From positions 248,001 to 312,000 of the forward strand of contig JANQRT010000069.1 in NCBI GenBank assembly GCA_028284385.1: 64,000 bases of DNA. Reading direction: 5' to 3'. The DNA comes from Opitutaceae bacterium. GTDB taxonomy: Bacteria > Verrucomicrobiota > Verrucomicrobiia > Opitutales > Opitutaceae. Made by a program: the position numbers and the translations under genes. The notes beneath the pieces were generated by a model. It saw only the letters and a program-made list of their open reading frames with translations. It did not search any database and was not told the DNA's origin. Positions 8,353 to 17,033 of the stretch are shown here, in pieces. Position 1 is the stretch's first letter. Every line of letters begins with the position of its first letter.

Positions 8353-9786
8353 ATGACCATTCCAGCAGTTCCCTTTTCCCTAAAACGTCAACTGATCGCC
8401 TTGGTTTTTCTTAGCAGCTTGGCATTCGCGGCAACCGCAGCCGAGTCCTCGACTAAGGATTCTCGGCCCAATGTCCTGTTCATCATCGTCGACGATATGA
8501 ACGACTACGGCTTCTACAAAACCTACCCCGGGACGAAGATGCCTTACATGGACAAGTTCAAGAAGACGGCCATCACCTTCCGCCACGCCTACTGCGCGTC
8601 TCCGGTTTGCGGTCCGTCGAGAGCAGCCGTCTTCAGCGGCTTGTATCCACACACCACTGGCAAGTATCTGAATGGCTCCGATCCTTGGGGGACGGGTATT
8701 CTAACGGAAACCGAAACCCTGCCCGAGCTCTTCCAGCGAAGCGGCTACAAGACCTTCGGCTGGGGCAAAATCTTTCATGCCAAGCTCGCGGAAGGTCGCG
8801 AAAAAGCCATGTTCTTGAACGAAGTTCATCATGGCGGTTTTGGACCCTTCCTGGAGGAAGAGGATCAAATGATAGGCCGCTTTTGGGGAGCAAAGGGCTG
8901 GGAAGGCCCCGATAGCGATTTTCCTGATATCCGCAACGCGGATACGGCCATCGAGTACCTGCAAAAAGACCACGACAAACCTTTCTTCCTAGTTTACGGA
9001 CTCTGGCGACCGCATACTCCATTCACCGCCCCCAAACGATTCTTCGATATGTACGACCCGGCTTCTATCGCGTTTCCACCGCCTGGATACAAGGAAGGCG
9101 ACTTGTCGGACGTACCGCCAAAAGGCCAAGGCCTTTCAAGAATATGGGGAGAGCGTTGGGATCAAACCGGCAAGAGCGATCCGGAGAAATGGCGCAAGCT
9201 CCTGCACGGCTATCTCGCTTGCACCAGCTTCGCCGACTGGAATTGCGGACGCGTCATCGAAACGCTAGACGCCAGTCCTTATGCCGACAATACGATCGTC
9301 ATTTTCTGGTCGGACAACGGCTTTCACATGGGAGAAAAGAATCACTACGAAAAGGCCACCGCTTGGGAAAAAGCCGCTCTTACTCCGATGGCGATTCGAC
9401 TACCCAACCGCAAACATGGAGGCAAAGTCTGTACGCGTCCGGTCAATACAATCGATCTCTTTCCTACTCTAATGGAGTTCTGCGATCTGGAAACACCCGA
9501 CCATACTCCCGAAGGGACCAGCCTCATGCCTCTGCTAAAGAATCCAAGAGCGAAATGGGAAAAACCGGCCATCACGTCTTACGGCGAGCGTGTTTATTCG
9601 GCCCGGAGCGAACGCTATCGCTACATCCGCTATCCCGATGGCCTGGAAGAGCTCTACGATCATAAATACGATCCTCACGAATTTCAGAATCTGGCCAACG
9701 ATCCGGACATGCAGGACGTGATCGAGGAACTGAGCGAGCCGTATCCAGAAAACTGGGCCAAATCCTGGGGCGGCCGAAACGGATAG
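8353..9786 (+). CDS. Type I sulfatase, iduronate-2-sulfatase-like, secreted
   Basis: A 477-residue sulfatase with an N-terminal signal peptide (hydrophobic residues 14-30). The formylglycine motif is CGPSR (86-90), the C-x-P-S-R consensus that needs an FGE or anSME to mature. The metal-binding start is NVLFIIVDDMND (40-51), and the second metal site is IVIFWSDNGFHMGEKNHYEK. These spacings resemble iduronate-2-sulfatase-type enzymes (S1 family) that release sulfate from sulfated glycans. It is divergent from the GNAT/amidase operon and followed after 59 bp by the lactonase-like gene on the same strand. Confidence 0.93.
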   Translation: MTIPAVPFSLKRQLIALVFLSSLAFAATAAESSTKDSRPNVLFIIVDDMNDYGFYKTYPGTKMPYMDKFKKTAITFRHAYCASPVCGPSRAAVFSGLYPHTTGKYLNGSDPWGTGILTETETLPELFQRSGYKTFGWGKIFHAKLAEGREKAMFLNEVHHGGFGPFLEEEDQMIGRFWGAKGWEGPDSDFPDIRNADTAIEYLQKDHDKPFFLVYGLWRPHTPFTAPKRFFDMYDPASIAFPPPGYKEGDLSDVPPKGQGLSRIWGERWDQTGKSDPEKWRKLLHGYLACTSFADWNCGRVIETLDASPYADNTIVIFWSDNGFHMGEKNHYEKATAWEKAALTPMAIRLPNRKHGGKVCTRPVNTIDLFPTLMEFCDLETPDHTPEGTSLMPLLKNPRAKWEKPAITSYGERVYSARSERYRYIRYPDGLEELYDHKYDPHEFQNLANDPDMQDVIEELSEPYPENWAKSWGGRNG

Positions 9787-9845
9787 CAATTCAGATCTTT
9801 GGAAATCGAAGAGCCGCCTGGTCGCGCTTTCTAAATTATTCACAT

Positions 9846-10976
9846 ATGACCATCCAACCTGCCCGCTTCCTTCTTAAAACTTGTATTCTCGTTTTCACGC
9901 TGCTGTCCGCGTTTGGAATCCAGAAACTCGCCGCTGAAAAACGTTACGTCTGGTTCGCCTCCCGAGACCAAGGCATCTATGTTTCCACTTTCGATACCGA
10001 GACCGGAACGCTCTCAGAGCCTCGGCAGGCCTCTACCGAAAACGCCGGATTCCTCATCTCCAATCAGGAAAATTCCGTGCTCTATTGCGCGACATCGGAA
10101 GCAAACACTGGAGCTATCGCGTCCTTCAAAATTGGAGACAACGGAACGCTCGCCCTACAAAGCCTGGCCACGACCGAACACAATGGGCCAGTGCACATGT
10201 CGCTAAATCGAGAACAGAACTTGATGGCAATCGCCCACTATTTTGGTGAAGCCACCGCCGTACTCGCAGTCAACAAGGACGGCAGCCTAGGAGCGCTCGT
10301 ATTTTCCAACAAACACGAAGGATCAAGCATTAATCCGAAGCGGCAGCAGAAGGCCTACCCCCATTGGGCGGGATTCAGCTCCAACGGCAGATACATGCAC
10401 GTTCCCGATTTGGGGACCGACGAGATTTGGACCTATGAAGTCGACGCGGCTCAATTGCGCTTTAATCTGAAAGAGAAGGTGAAACTGCCAGCCGGCTCCG
10501 GACCAAGACATCTCGCATTCGATTCCGAAGAACGCTTCGTTTTTCTCAGCGACGAGATCAGCGCGAAAGTCACCGCCCTAACTTACGATGCGGAGAGCGG
10601 AAGGCTAACGCCATTTCAGCATATCAAAACGGTGGATCCTGTTCAGCATGACGTATTCTACAATCTCTCGGAAATCGCAGTGCATCCATCCGACAAATAC
10701 GTTTACACTGGCGTTCGAGGCAGAGACGTAATCGTGGCCTACCAGATCGATAGCGCTTCAGGTCGTCTTACTCTCATTGATCGAGAACCCATACGCGGCT
10801 CTACACCTCGCCACTTCAAGCTCGATCCTTCCGGCAAATGGCTAATCGCAGCCGGAGCTCGATCCAACACGGCTAGCGTTTTCAGGATCGATCAGAGTTC
10901 TGGCGCCCTCGCCTTCAGTGGAAAGATCGTCAACGTACCCAAGCCTATCTCCGTCGCTATAACCAAAGCGAATTAG
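9846..10976 (+). CDS. Seven-bladed beta-propeller lactonase family protein (6-phosphogluconolactonase-like), exported
   Basis: A 376-residue protein with an N-terminal signal peptide ending near KLAAE (residue 30) and a repeated beta-propeller pattern typical of the lactonase family (PF10282). Blade-like phrases such as IYVSTFDTETGTLSEP, GPRHLAFDSEERFVFL and TPRHFKLDPSGKWLIAAG recur about every 45 residues. Cytoplasmic members (Pgl/YbhE) hydrolyse 6-phosphogluconolactone, but an exported copy beside a sulfatase more likely acts on a sugar lactone or binds a ligand; that is inference. It sits 59 bp after the sulfatase on the same strand and converges on the hybrid kinase gene. Confidence 0.85.
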   Translation: MTIQPARFLLKTCILVFTLLSAFGIQKLAAEKRYVWFASRDQGIYVSTFDTETGTLSEPRQASTENAGFLISNQENSVLYCATSEANTGAIASFKIGDNGTLALQSLATTEHNGPVHMSLNREQNLMAIAHYFGEATAVLAVNKDGSLGALVFSNKHEGSSINPKRQQKAYPHWAGFSSNGRYMHVPDLGTDEIWTYEVDAAQLRFNLKEKVKLPAGSGPRHLAFDSEERFVFLSDEISAKVTALTYDAESGRLTPFQHIKTVDPVQHDVFYNLSEIAVHPSDKYVYTGVRGRDVIVAYQIDSASGRLTLIDREPIRGSTPRHFKLDPSGKWLIAAGARSNTASVFRIDQSSGALAFSGKIVNVPKPISVAITKAN

Positions 10977-11026
10977 AAACTGGGGAAACGCCAAGCCGTT
11001 AACCTCGCTAGTCGAACGGCCCCTTC

Positions 11027-14000
11027 TCAGTTGGACAGCGACTTGCTATCGATATGACGATATTCGGTCGGTGAAGATTTGTGATGAGCCTTGAAGAGCT
11101 TGCCAAAGTATCCTATATCCGAATACCCGACTTCGAACATGATTTCCGTAACCGTCATCGTGGTGCCCTGCAAAAGCTGCCCAGCTCGCTTCATCCGATA
11201 GCGGCGCAGGAATCCTTGCGGGGTCTCGTTGGAAATCGCTTTCAGCTTGCGATAGAAGGAGCTCCGGCTCTGCCCCATTAGTTCCGCTAGTTCATCGACT
11301 CCGAAATCGGGATCGCTCAAATGGCTGTCCAGCGTATCCACGACTTTTTTTAGAAAGGCTTGCTCGCTGTTTTCGATGACCAAAGTCCCCGGATCGCTCA
11401 GGAATTGCGACGTCAGGCGGCTTTGCAGCTTGGCTCGCGTATCCAGCAAGTTCCGAATACGCAAATCCAGGGTGACCATTGAGATCGGTTTAGGAAGGTA
11501 CTCGTCCGCTCCCGATTCAAGTCCGAGCTTTTCGAACTCGTTCGATGAACGGGCAGTCAACATAATCACCGGTATGTGGCTGGTCGCCTCATCCTGCTTC
11601 AGCTCCTTGCAGAATTCGATGCCATTCATCTCAGGCATCATCACATCGGCAATCACCAGATCCGGAATGTGTTGGCGGGCGACCTGTAGCCCTTTCAAAC
11701 CATTTTCGGCAGACATCACCTCGTATCGCTCCGAAAGCTCGCGCGAAAGAAAATCGACCAGGTCTTCATTATCATCGACCAACAGAACGCGCAGCTCGCG
11801 AGAATCCTTATCGGACGACTCCATCGAACTCCCCTGATCAAGGGTCGATCTTCCGGCGATTGTATCCAATTTTTCGATCTCTAGATGAGGATCTGGCTGA
11901 ACCACCTCTTCAAAGGGAATCGTCACTGAAAAACGCGTACCGGACTTTTCGGCACCACTTTCGTTGATCGGACTTTCGACTTTGATATCTCCGCCCAATA
12001 AACTCACCAGCTGCTTCGACAAGCTGAGCCCCAAGCCCGTACCAGTCGCTTCATGAGCCGCCTTGGAATCTCCTCGATAGAAGGGCTCGAAAATATGCTT
12101 CTGTCGATTCGCCGATATGCCCCGCCCGTTATCCTCCACTCTGATCAAGGCTCGCTCCCCCTCTCGCCCCTCTCTTGCGAGGAATTCCAAGGTCACGCGA
12201 ATCGTCCCGTCAAAAGGCGTATACTTGACCGCGTTGGATACGAGGTTCGCCACCACTTTATGCAGTTTTTCCTGGTCGTACCGGGCATAGCGGGAGTCTT
12301 CCAGGCAACGAAACCCTAGGTTCTGCCGCTTGGTTTCCGCCAAAGGTAGAAAGGAGCCAACGATTTCGTCGATCTGGCTCACCATATCGACGCGAGCAAG
12401 CTCGCTCTCCATGGCATTGGACTCGATCTTGCGAAAATCCAGGAGCTGATCGACAAGCTGGTTCAAGCGTCGGGCGCTTTTAAGAGCCAGCTTCAGATCG
12501 CGCTGCCGATCGGCATCGCGCGTTTTCTCGACCACCTTCTCCAGCGGAGCGAGAATGAGAGCGAGGGGCGTTCTCAGTTCATGCGATATGTTAGTGAAAA
12601 AGCTGATACGCTGTTCGTCATACTCGATCAAATGCCGCCAACGCTGCCGGAAAATGATCCCGACTAAGGCGATGATAAGCAGGGTCACGCCCATGGTCGA
12701 AAATATGAACCAGCTCTGCCTCCAGATCGGCGGAGGAATGAAAAAGGAATGTATGGCTGGAGTAGGATCCACATTGAAGGACTGGTCTCGGGCTCGAACT
12801 TCAAGGATATGATCTCCATCGTCCAACTGGTGAAAACTATGTTTCTGATCGGCTATGAATTCCGACCAGGGACCTCCGTCCAAACGAAATGAATACCTCA
12901 ATTCACGCGACGCGGTCTCGCTCCATCTGTCCCGAGCGGACCATACCACGCTTAGCCCTCGGTCCCGCGTATTGGGTTCATGCAATATTTCCAGATGGGT
13001 CTCCGGAGCGTCGCCATCTGGCTGATACAAGATAGACCTGAAAGCTTCGCCTTCAGGCTTTCGGTAGTCGAACTGCGGAAGCGCCCGATCCAGCCAAGGC
13101 TTATTGGCTTGTATTATCCAAATGGATCCATTCCTGCCCGCCGATAGATAGGAAGAAGACCGGTGATTGGCCAACTCCGAAGGTCCTCCGACCGCGTACC
13201 AGCGGGTCCCGTCAAATCGATCCACTCCATCGCTGGTCAAGACCAGCATGTCCTTCGAAACCGGGTCTTCCATCACGCTGGAGGCGAACCGGCTCGCCAA
13301 GCCATCTTTCTCCGAGAAGGCAGTCCACTGATTCTCAAGATCCCATTTCACTACGCCGTAGCCCCAGCTTGCCAGCCAGATGTTCCCTTCGGAATCCACC
13401 GAGACGTCGTCGATCCAGAATCCTCTAATGCCCTCTGGGAGCTGAAGTTGACTCCAAATATTGCCATGATACTTGTAAGCCGTGAATCCCTCAATCGCGA
13501 TAAGATCCTCTCCAACCATACAGATATTGGAGATGCGCGAATGAAGCTCGGGGCTGGGAAACAGTCCGTCTTCCGCTATCCTTCCGTCGCTCTCGACGAA
13601 CATGACGCCACCAACGTCGCGAGGGATCCAATCTTGGTAATTAGCGCTGCAGAGAGCTATTTTCCCCGAAGGCATTTCAACCGGCTTTTCATTGCGTATG
13701 GCGTCTCCAAATTCAGGGTACGTTCTCCGTATCCATCGATCGCCCGTCCGAATCGCCAGGGCCGCTACGCCTTGATGACTGCCAACCGCCCACAGCGAGC
13801 CGTTGCTCAATTCGAAAAGGCCCACCACGGTATCGATTAGCCCATCCTGCTGATCATGCTTTTCCCACTCCAGATACGCCTCTCCGAAATTGCGGAGCGC
13901 GTCGCCCTCTTCTGAAACGAACCAACGATCTCCATCCGACGTTTCCGCTTGCAGCAAGTGGCCCTCGAAACTTCTCCAGCGGCGGCTGCCGTAATCGATT

Positions 14001-15016
14001 CGATAAAGACTGATTCGATAGTCAAGCAGCCACAGGTCTCCGGTCTCGGACTCCACCAGACTGGCTCGGGCAGGTCCATGTCGCGAGGAAAGCTTGCGAC
14101 GAATCGCCCACTCGCCTTCAACAAGTCCGTGTAGTACGCCATCGGATACGGTCCAGACAATGCCGTCGCGCGTCTGGTATTGGGCCTGAACTTGATTGGA
14201 TCCGCCGAAGTCTCGAAAGTCCTTTTCGCCCCACACATCCGTCCTTGGATCGTAATAGCGAGCCACATCTTCAGGGTCGGTGCTGAATCTCCAGATCAGC
14301 CCGTCCGGCGACTGGGCAAAGCCATACCGAGAAGACTGGGAAGCGTTGGACTCCAGCATGATTTCCCATTTGTCCGGCTCGGCCAAGGCCCCGTTTTCCA
14401 CCGGTATGCGGTAGGTCTTCCCGTCGTTAAGAACGACCGTCCAAACATTGCCGAAATTATCTTCAAAGACCGCCCCTAGCGTTTCGCCAAATCCCTTGTG
14501 AAGCACGTACTTGCCGCCACGGATCTGCAACAATCCCTGCTGGGTCGCGGCCCAAACCGTCCCATCGGCTCCCTCAGTCGCGATTTCCATGGTCTCGTTG
14601 TTCACCCTTCCCTGAAATACGGATGTCCATTGCCCATCCCGAAAATAGCTCACGCCAGAGCGTTGAAACAGATAGATTTCACCAGCACGGGTCCCTAAAA
14701 CCGAAACCGTGTGCCCACCGGCTATGCCATCTTCGACACCAAAACGCTTGATATCGCTGCCGTCATAGTAAGCCACGCCATTCGTCAGTCCGATCCATAG
14801 CGCTCCCCGCGGGTCCACTGTGAGGCAGGTCATCTGCAAATCGCCCAGTTCCTCGACTGCCCGCCAGTTGAACGCTTCGCTTACGGGATTGGCGAAGCTG
14901 GGGACGAAGGACTCCTTAGCGGTGGCCAAGCCCGAAAAAATCAGAGACCCGCACAGGGCAACAATGCCCCATAAAACAGGCTTGAGAGCGGTCAGTCTTG
15001 GTTGCAAAGGCGTCAT
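11027..15016 (-). CDS. Hybrid two-component system protein (propeller sensor, histidine kinase, receiver, AraC DNA-binding)
   Basis: A single-polypeptide sensor-regulator of 1329 residues. Signal sequence, then about 650 residues of two-component-propeller (Reg_prop) repeats (for example LWIGLTNGVAYYDG), a Y_Y_Y-type domain, one membrane helix (STMGVTLLIIALVGIIF), HisKA with ISHELRTPLA (phospho-His near 812), an HATPase, a receiver domain with LVIADVMMPEMNG (phospho-Asp near 1124) and a C-terminal AraC-type helix-turn-helix ending VGYSDIGYFGKLF. Such HTCS proteins sense oligosaccharides in the periplasm and switch on polysaccharide-use genes; that is established for Bacteroidetes members. The start is the ATG at 15016; an in-frame GTG lies at 15037. 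Targets are probably glycan genes here, but no direct repeats were assigned as its binding site. Confidence 0.95.
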   Translation of the reverse strand: MTPLQPRLTALKPVLWGIVALCGSLIFSGLATAKESFVPSFANPVSEAFNWRAVEELGDLQMTCLTVDPRGALWIGLTNGVAYYDGSDIKRFGVEDGIAGGHTVSVLGTRAGEIYLFQRSGVSYFRDGQWTSVFQGRVNNETMEIATEGADGTVWAATQQGLLQIRGGKYVLHKGFGETLGAVFEDNFGNVWTVVLNDGKTYRIPVENGALAEPDKWEIMLESNASQSSRYGFAQSPDGLIWRFSTDPEDVARYYDPRTDVWGEKDFRDFGGSNQVQAQYQTRDGIVWTVSDGVLHGLVEGEWAIRRKLSSRHGPARASLVESETGDLWLLDYRISLYRIDYGSRRWRSFEGHLLQAETSDGDRWFVSEEGDALRNFGEAYLEWEKHDQQDGLIDTVVGLFELSNGSLWAVGSHQGVAALAIRTGDRWIRRTYPEFGDAIRNEKPVEMPSGKIALCSANYQDWIPRDVGGVMFVESDGRIAEDGLFPSPELHSRISNICMVGEDLIAIEGFTAYKYHGNIWSQLQLPEGIRGFWIDDVSVDSEGNIWLASWGYGVVKWDLENQWTAFSEKDGLASRFASSVMEDPVSKDMLVLTSDGVDRFDGTRWYAVGGPSELANHRSSSYLSAGRNGSIWIIQANKPWLDRALPQFDYRKPEGEAFRSILYQPDGDAPETHLEILHEPNTRDRGLSVVWSARDRWSETASRELRYSFRLDGGPWSEFIADQKHSFHQLDDGDHILEVRARDQSFNVDPTPAIHSFFIPPPIWRQSWFIFSTMGVTLLIIALVGIIFRQRWRHLIEYDEQRISFFTNISHELRTPLALILAPLEKVVEKTRDADRQRDLKLALKSARRLNQLVDQLLDFRKIESNAMESELARVDMVSQIDEIVGSFLPLAETKRQNLGFRCLEDSRYARYDQEKLHKVVANLVSNAVKYTPFDGTIRVTLEFLAREGREGERALIRVEDNGRGISANRQKHIFEPFYRGDSKAAHEATGTGLGLSLSKQLVSLLGGDIKVESPINESGAEKSGTRFSVTIPFEEVVQPDPHLEIEKLDTIAGRSTLDQGSSMESSDKDSRELRVLLVDDNEDLVDFLSRELSERYEVMSAENGLKGLQVARQHIPDLVIADVMMPEMNGIEFCKELKQDEATSHIPVIMLTARSSNEFEKLGLESGADEYLPKPISMVTLDLRIRNLLDTRAKLQSRLTSQFLSDPGTLVIENSEQAFLKKVVDTLDSHLSDPDFGVDELAELMGQSRSSFYRKLKAISNETPQGFLRRYRMKRAGQLLQGTTMTVTEIMFEVGYSDIGYFGKLFKAHHKSSPTEYRHIDSKSLSN

Positions 15017-15183
15017 TTGGGATATCGCCGAGATCACCCCAAAACGATCTTCTGATCGCGAATTGGGTGAATCGATTTGATATGCGATTTCATTTTCGAA
15101 GCAAGAGCCAACACAGCAGCAAAGTCGCGACGTCTTAGAGTAGCTACGGGAAGACAGGTGTCTTCTATGGTCCTGAATATATT

Positions 15184-15328
15184 TTTAACCACAGAATACA
15201 CAGAAATCAAGGAGAGGATGTGCCCCAAGCATCGCTCGAGTGGAAGGTTTGCTAAAGGTAGTTTAGTGTGAAATGTAGTTGAATATTAATTATAATAAAT
15301 CTGTGCATTCTGTGCATTCTGTGGTCTA
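15184..15328. repeat. MITE-like dispersed repeat, copy 1
   Basis: The left end reads ACCACAGAATACACAGAA. The right end, CTGTGCATTCTGTGCATTCTGTGGT without its last 5 bases, is its inverted counterpart (15301-15325). Inside, a TGAAATGTAGTTGAAT word is the reverse complement of a piece of the core seen at 23890. Part of the roughly 530-base gene-free stretch between the hybrid kinase and the LacI gene. Confidence 0.6.
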
Positions 15329-15338
15329 ATATTAATTT

Positions 15339-15412
15339 TTTACCACGGAGAGCACAGAGTGCACGGAGTGGATGTGGCTTATTGAGTATAAAGTCTTCTC
15401 TAAGTTAAATTC
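15339..15412. repeat. MITE-like dispersed repeat, half copy 2
   Basis: ACCACGGAGAGCACAGAG followed by GTGGATGTGGCTTATTGAG and ...CTTCTCTAAG. This is the reverse complement of the right half of the full-length elements near 39482-39836 (CTTAGAGAAGAC...CATCCACTCCGTG). The element is truncated inside the core. Confidence 0.6.
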
Positions 15413-15416
15413 CGTT

Positions 15417-15465
15417 CAATTGGACTACCTTGCAGTGACGTGTCGATCTAAGCTCTCGGTAGTGG
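15417..15465. repeat. 49-bp dispersed repeat, copy 1
   Basis: This segment, containing GCAGTGACGTGTCGATCTAA and CTCGGTAGTGG, recurs at 31843-31891 with two differences over 49 bases, and a 25-base part recurs inverted at 38996-39020. No coding sense is evident. All copies lie next to the MITE-like repeats. Confidence 0.7.
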
Positions 15466-15571
15466 TTGAATTTCTGATACTTCTCATATCCCTCCGATTC
15501 CTGATCGGGAAACAATGTTAGAGAATAGAGACCAAAAACTAACAAAGCGCGACTCGACACGCTCCGAGCCC

Positions 15572-16702
15572 TTACACTGCCGCCAGCAGCATGCTTTCCT
15601 GGAATTGGGAAACGGTCGTTTCAGAAGATCGATACCTGCCATCCACGACCACCGTTTCTGGAATCTCAGGCAAGCCTCGAACATTGTCATTGCTTTGGGA
15701 AACCAGCAGCCTGACCGCTTCCTCGGCTATGAGCTGATAGGGAATACTCAGGCCAGACACGCTTTCCGACATTCCAACCGTATCGAAAGCGGCAAATCCG
15801 ATTTCTTCCGGCGCGTGCATGCCCAAGTTCTCCAGTGTCGCTGACGTTTTCCGATCGCCCAGTATCAAATCGGGCTGGTAAATGCGTATCCAATTTTGAA
15901 AAGCGGAGGCATCGTCGAGCCCGCCATCATAATCGGGCGCTCGCGAGGCTTCCGGGATTTCGCAAAGGTGGTAATCGAGAGATGAGTTGATCATGCGATT
16001 TCGCAAGAGCCCTCTTTTCAAAGGCGGCGCCACGCCAACGCGCCGATACCCTTGAGCTAAGGTCTCGCGCATCAGCTGATCCATCATCTTCAGGTAGTTG
16101 GGACAAATGCGATTCAGCCCGAGAGACTCGTCTTCGGAGCCGATGCAGATGGCGGCCAGCCCCGAGAAATCGAACCCGTGAATCGAAGAATGATCATCGC
16201 TTGGCAGCACTACGATGGCGCTTATTCCGCGGGCATCGAGAATCTGTCGCAAGCGTTGCGGACGTAGTCTTTCTTTCGCTACATCGAACACGTTCAAAGA
16301 ATAGCCTTCGCTCTCGGCCTTTCGCCTAATCCCCGCCATCAATTCGCGGTGTATCGCGTCGTAGCTTCTTTCCGCATCCAATGGTCGGGTGACAAGAACG
16401 CCCAAGGCCCCATTCACAGAACCTCTGCCGCCTTTCCGTAGATGACTCATCAGCTCCGAAAGGCGCGCGTCGCGAACGTAGCCCAAGCGATCACATACTT
16501 CTAAAATAAACGCTTTGCGTTCGTCAGAGATGCGAGGGCTGTTTCTCAAGGCCAAGGAAACCGTGGCGGTGGAAACGCCCGATGCCGTCGCGATATCCTT
16601 TAGCGTAACTCTGGGGGCGGGTCTGGTAGATGGGAAGTCTTCGAAAGGGGCGATCATGTCAGGGGGTTGTTGAATGTCAGTCCGCTTGGTGGCAGGGACC
16701 AT
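15572..16702 (-). CDS. LacI family transcriptional regulator
   Basis: A 376-residue protein. The N-terminal helix-turn-helix and hinge helix are clear: VTLKDIATASGVSTATVSLA near residues 32-51. A periplasmic-binding-protein-like sensor domain follows, with the family pattern of two Rossmann-like lobes and the late ETVVVDGRYRSSETTV tail. It should repress or activate a promoter according to sugar availability. It is divergent from the TonB-dependent receptor gene at 17034, making that gene and the sulfatase after it the likely targets. A shorter start at 16657 is possible. The palindrome at 16876 in the shared upstream region is a candidate operator. Confidence 0.93.
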   Translation of the reverse strand: MVPATKRTDIQQPPDMIAPFEDFPSTRPAPRVTLKDIATASGVSTATVSLALRNSPRISDERKAFILEVCDRLGYVRDARLSELMSHLRKGGRGSVNGALGVLVTRPLDAERSYDAIHRELMAGIRRKAESEGYSLNVFDVAKERLRPQRLRQILDARGISAIVVLPSDDHSSIHGFDFSGLAAICIGSEDESLGLNRICPNYLKMMDQLMRETLAQGYRRVGVAPPLKRGLLRNRMINSSLDYHLCEIPEASRAPDYDGGLDDASAFQNWIRIYQPDLILGDRKTSATLENLGMHAPEEIGFAAFDTVGMSESVSGLSIPYQLIAEEAVRLLVSQSNDNVRGLPEIPETVVVDGRYRSSETTVSQFQESMLLAAV

Positions 16703-16875
16703 TGGAATCTACACGATCGCCGCGAACGTCGCTATGGGCATTCCGTTCAAATCCTAGAGAAGAATGTTGCGCAGCTGGGAATCCGCTAAATTTCCAATCA
16801 CTTAGTACCGCGAAATCCGCCCCTTTCCGGTTGCTCTTCGCGAGCGGAATCATTGAGATTAAGGACGCCGGCAAC

Positions 16876-16890
16876 GTTTAACGATTAAAC
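16876..16890. promoter_or_regulatory. Candidate LacI-family operator
   Basis: A perfect palindrome GTTTAA-CGA-TTAAAC in the divergent region between the LacI gene and the TonB-dependent receptor gene. The length, symmetry and central CG resemble LacI-family operators. The assignment to the neighbouring regulator is inference. The remaining bases of this 331-base intergenic region show no other recognisable feature. Confidence 0.45.
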
Positions 16891-17033
16891 AAAGACCACA
16901 TGGCCATTAGCCCAAACGCGCTGTTGTCTGCGATGATCACCCACGTGTTTCGAGAACTCTAACGTCTTCACGTAAAACGCGTTTATCCAGACCAAAACTA
17001 GACCAGAACAGAATCGTAAAAGCGCCAATAGCC

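Noticed and set aside
13163..13840. Open frame of 225 codons on the plus strand
   Set aside because: It lies wholly inside the hybrid kinase gene in antisense, has no family signature and the opposite frame is clearly coding.
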